This document shows, piece by piece, positions 7,301-7,607 of a DNA stretch of 7,607 nt. Position numbers and translations under genes: made by a program. The stretch's first letter is position 1; each line of letters begins with the position of its first letter. The stretch is taken from assembly GCA_964520885.1 (NCBI GenBank), contig CAZFQD010000108.1, forward strand, positions 1 to 7,607, written 5' to 3'. The notes beneath the pieces were generated by a model that worked only from the letters and a program-made list of their open reading frames with translations, ran no database searches and had not been told where the DNA came from. Source of the DNA: CAZFQD01 sp964520885. Lineage in GTDB: Bacteria; Bacillota; Clostridia; Oscillospirales; SIG519.

Positions 7301-7406
7301 TGACAAACCTGCTAAAATCTTAGAGCTTTTTGACAAAAAAGAAGCAACAAAAATTGTAGGGATAGTAAATAAGATAAAGGAAAATGCAGAAAAGGTTGCG
7401 GGGTAA
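4305..7406 (+). CDS. hsdR: Type I restriction enzyme R subunit (HsdR) with a RhuM-derived N-terminus
   Basis: ATP-driven DNA translocase and endonuclease subunit of a type I restriction-modification complex (EcoEI-like group), which acts only when bound to HsdM and HsdS. Residues 1-50 belong to RhuM, not HsdR. From about 51, CERKFDESLL and a coiled-coil-like stretch (68-105) match the linker that normally follows an N-terminal DUF4145-like domain; that domain is absent. ETRKKYIDLDLKFAGWE (122-138) opens the nuclease domain, with Asp162 and the E-x-K of VVEAKR (Glu177, Lys179). Helicase motifs follow: Walker A ATGAGKT (290-296), DEAH (390-393), TATP (415-418), LDTGIDVP (597-604) and QMIGRGTR (623-630). 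The helical C-terminus, including FVEDLKILSEPPFD, fits EcoEI_R_C. ATG 4305 has no ribosome binding site; ATG 4407 has AAAAGG 7 bases upstream and may be the real start. No hsdM or hsdS is nearby, so activity is uncertain. Confidence 0.92.
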   Translation: MVFAIGYRVRSNIGVHFRNWASSVLTEYSKKGFAMNDEHLKNPQAFGEDYCERKFDESLLSLQSEKVSSKEEKRLFEELIKKDEKINETLDKIKALQDELEKAKAVNIKSRHFEPIDLSEFETRKKYIDLDLKFAGWEFGKDLIAEVPVIGMPNDKEEGFADYVLYGENGRPLAVVEAKRTSKDPKVGKHQAFLYADCLEKMTGQRPIIFYSNGFETWIWDDKFYPERLVSGVSCKDDLQRLLDRRKNRKKLSTIAIADRITDRYYQKEAIRAVCDNFEKGIRKALLVMATGAGKTRTAASLSDVLMRGEWVTNILFLADRTELVGQAYDSFKENLPSASLCNLLKQKESKRNRIVFSTYPTIMNSIDNTKLEDGLQLFTPAHFDIIIIDEAHRSIFKKYRAIFEYFDALLVGLTATPKNEVDHNTYEFFDLEDEVPTYAYELNTATYIDKVLVKYHLIETTYKFIEEGITYDELSEKEKEKYEDIFDEEEEIPEYIESNALNSWLFNLDTIDKVLQDLMKKGQKIEGGDRLGKTIIFASNHNHAVKIEERFNALYPQYKGEFARVIDHKTNYASDILKKFKGAEKTPYIAISVDMLDTGIDVPEILNLVFFKRVRSKTKFWQMIGRGTRLCKDVFGKGQDKECFYIFDVCSNFEYFRENPKGIKGNEAVSLSETIFNKRVVLTMELQNLKYGDESYIEFRKSLVNILCEQVKALNLEQFAVKMARKYVERFSNTENWISISENDKNELSKNISSLVFMDEQDEKAKRFDNLMYSLMISQIENTPAFKRFAKDLRSTALALSKKGTIPQVKAKKEIINEVLDEHFITASGILDFERIRIELRELIKFIEVINIKLKDSYLTDTVLDVKEGGSIDSSEEYENYRLKVNRFIEQNKDNIAIYKLRNNLLLTKDDYALLEKILMSELGTPEEYHHEYGNTPFGLLVRKIAKLDIEAANKAFSEFLNEQIYNHEQIRFVKTIVDYVVQNGFVEDLKILSEPPFDKPAKILELFDKKEATKIVGIVNKIKENAEKVAG
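4394..4409 (+). promoter_or_regulatory. Possible ribosome binding site for an internal start of the HsdR ORF
   Basis: AAAAGG (4394-4399) is 7 bases before an in-frame ATG at 4407 (residue 35 of the longer reading). The upstream ATG at 4305 is preceded by ACTACAATTTTCAG, with no Shine-Dalgarno match. If the chimera is translated, 4407 is the better-supported start. It would still carry about 16 RhuM residues before HsdR sequence begins. Confidence 0.35.
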
Positions 7407-7425
7407 AAATTTGAGAATTTTTTTT
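7405..7425 (+). terminator. Weak AT-only hairpin with T-run after hsdR
   Basis: AAAAATT (7405-7411), loop TGAG, AATTTTT (7416-7422) form a 7-base-pair stem that runs into a T-tract ending at 7425, starting within the hsdR stop codon. The layout is that of an intrinsic terminator, but the stem contains only A-T pairs and would be unstable, so efficiency is doubtful. Confidence 0.3.
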
Positions 7426-7540
7426 GGTTAGAGATTTTCATTATTGAATCAGTCATAGAAGGGCAACTCAAAGGGTTGATGGTAAGCTAACTCTTGCAGA
7501 GTCGGTTAAAATACTACAAATGAAAGCGTAGGTATAATAT

Positions 7541-7607
7541 ATGAGTTATAACACTAAAAATTACACAGAGCAAGGTGGAGAAAAAACAGTTATTGGTGGC
7601 ACTCTTG
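7541..7607 (+). CDS. Start of a putative phage head fiber-like protein (partial, runs off the window)
   Basis: Only the first 22 codons are present, beginning at ATG 7541 and open to the window's end. The encoded MSYNTKNYTEQGGEKTVIGG, followed by TL, resembles the N-terminus of small structural proteins annotated as phage head fiber proteins in Clostridia and their phages (NYxEQGGxxxVIGG pattern), which decorate the capsid surface. This is from memory of the family and rests on about 20 residues. The ribosome binding site is weak: AGG (7530-7532) with an 8-base spacer. A TAA just upstream in frame (7535-7537) excludes an earlier start. The preceding 134 bases hold no clear gene. If correct, prophage structural genes should continue to the right. 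Confidence 0.5.
   Translation, partial: MSYNTKNYTEQGGEKTVIGGTL

Noticed and set aside
7533..7538. TATAAT directly before the ATG at 7541 as a promoter
   Set aside because: It is only 2 bases from the start codon with no matching -35 box; it would require a leaderless or downstream start.

Overview
The window looks like an AT-rich chromosome of a Bacillota/Clostridia-type bacterium. Purine-rich Shine-Dalgarno sites precede araB and araA, the code is standard, and the protein styles fit that group. This is an inference from composition and protein resemblance; no rRNA or other marker gene is present. All genes are on the + strand.

Region 1 (about 1-4055) is an L-arabinose catabolic operon in the order araB (ribulokinase), araA (L-arabinose isomerase), araD (L-ribulose-5-phosphate 4-epimerase). 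Together they turn L-arabinose into D-xylulose 5-phosphate for the pentose phosphate pathway. araB and araA are separated by 6 bases. A 132-base gap before araD is mostly filled by a composite palindromic repeat of an interspersed, REP-like type. No regulator (AraR/AraC) or sugar transporter lies inside the window.

Region 2 (4056-4304) has no complete gene. It holds three successive inverted repeats (4143-4192, 4226-4250, 4272-4290). From 4206 onward it also holds coding sequence for the middle of a RhuM-family protein, open in frame but with no conventional start codon.

Region 3 (4305-7406) is a long ORF for the restriction/translocation subunit (HsdR) of a type I restriction-modification system. 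The nuclease, helicase and C-terminal regions look intact. Its first ~50 residues are not HsdR: they continue the RhuM fragment in frame, and the usual HsdR N-terminal DUF4145-like domain is missing. The simplest reading is an in-frame deletion that joined a rhuM gene to a neighbouring hsdR. No hsdM or hsdS gene is in the window, so this HsdR is locally orphaned.

Region 4 (7407-7607) is a short spacer with possible gene debris, then the first 22 codons of a gene running off the end. Its N-terminus resembles phage head fiber proteins, which hints at prophage DNA further on. The right half therefore looks like accessory DNA in which a damaged defence locus and phage-like DNA follow a conserved sugar operon. 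I see no complete previously undescribed system; the most unusual object is the RhuM-HsdR chimera with its hairpin-rich upstream region.
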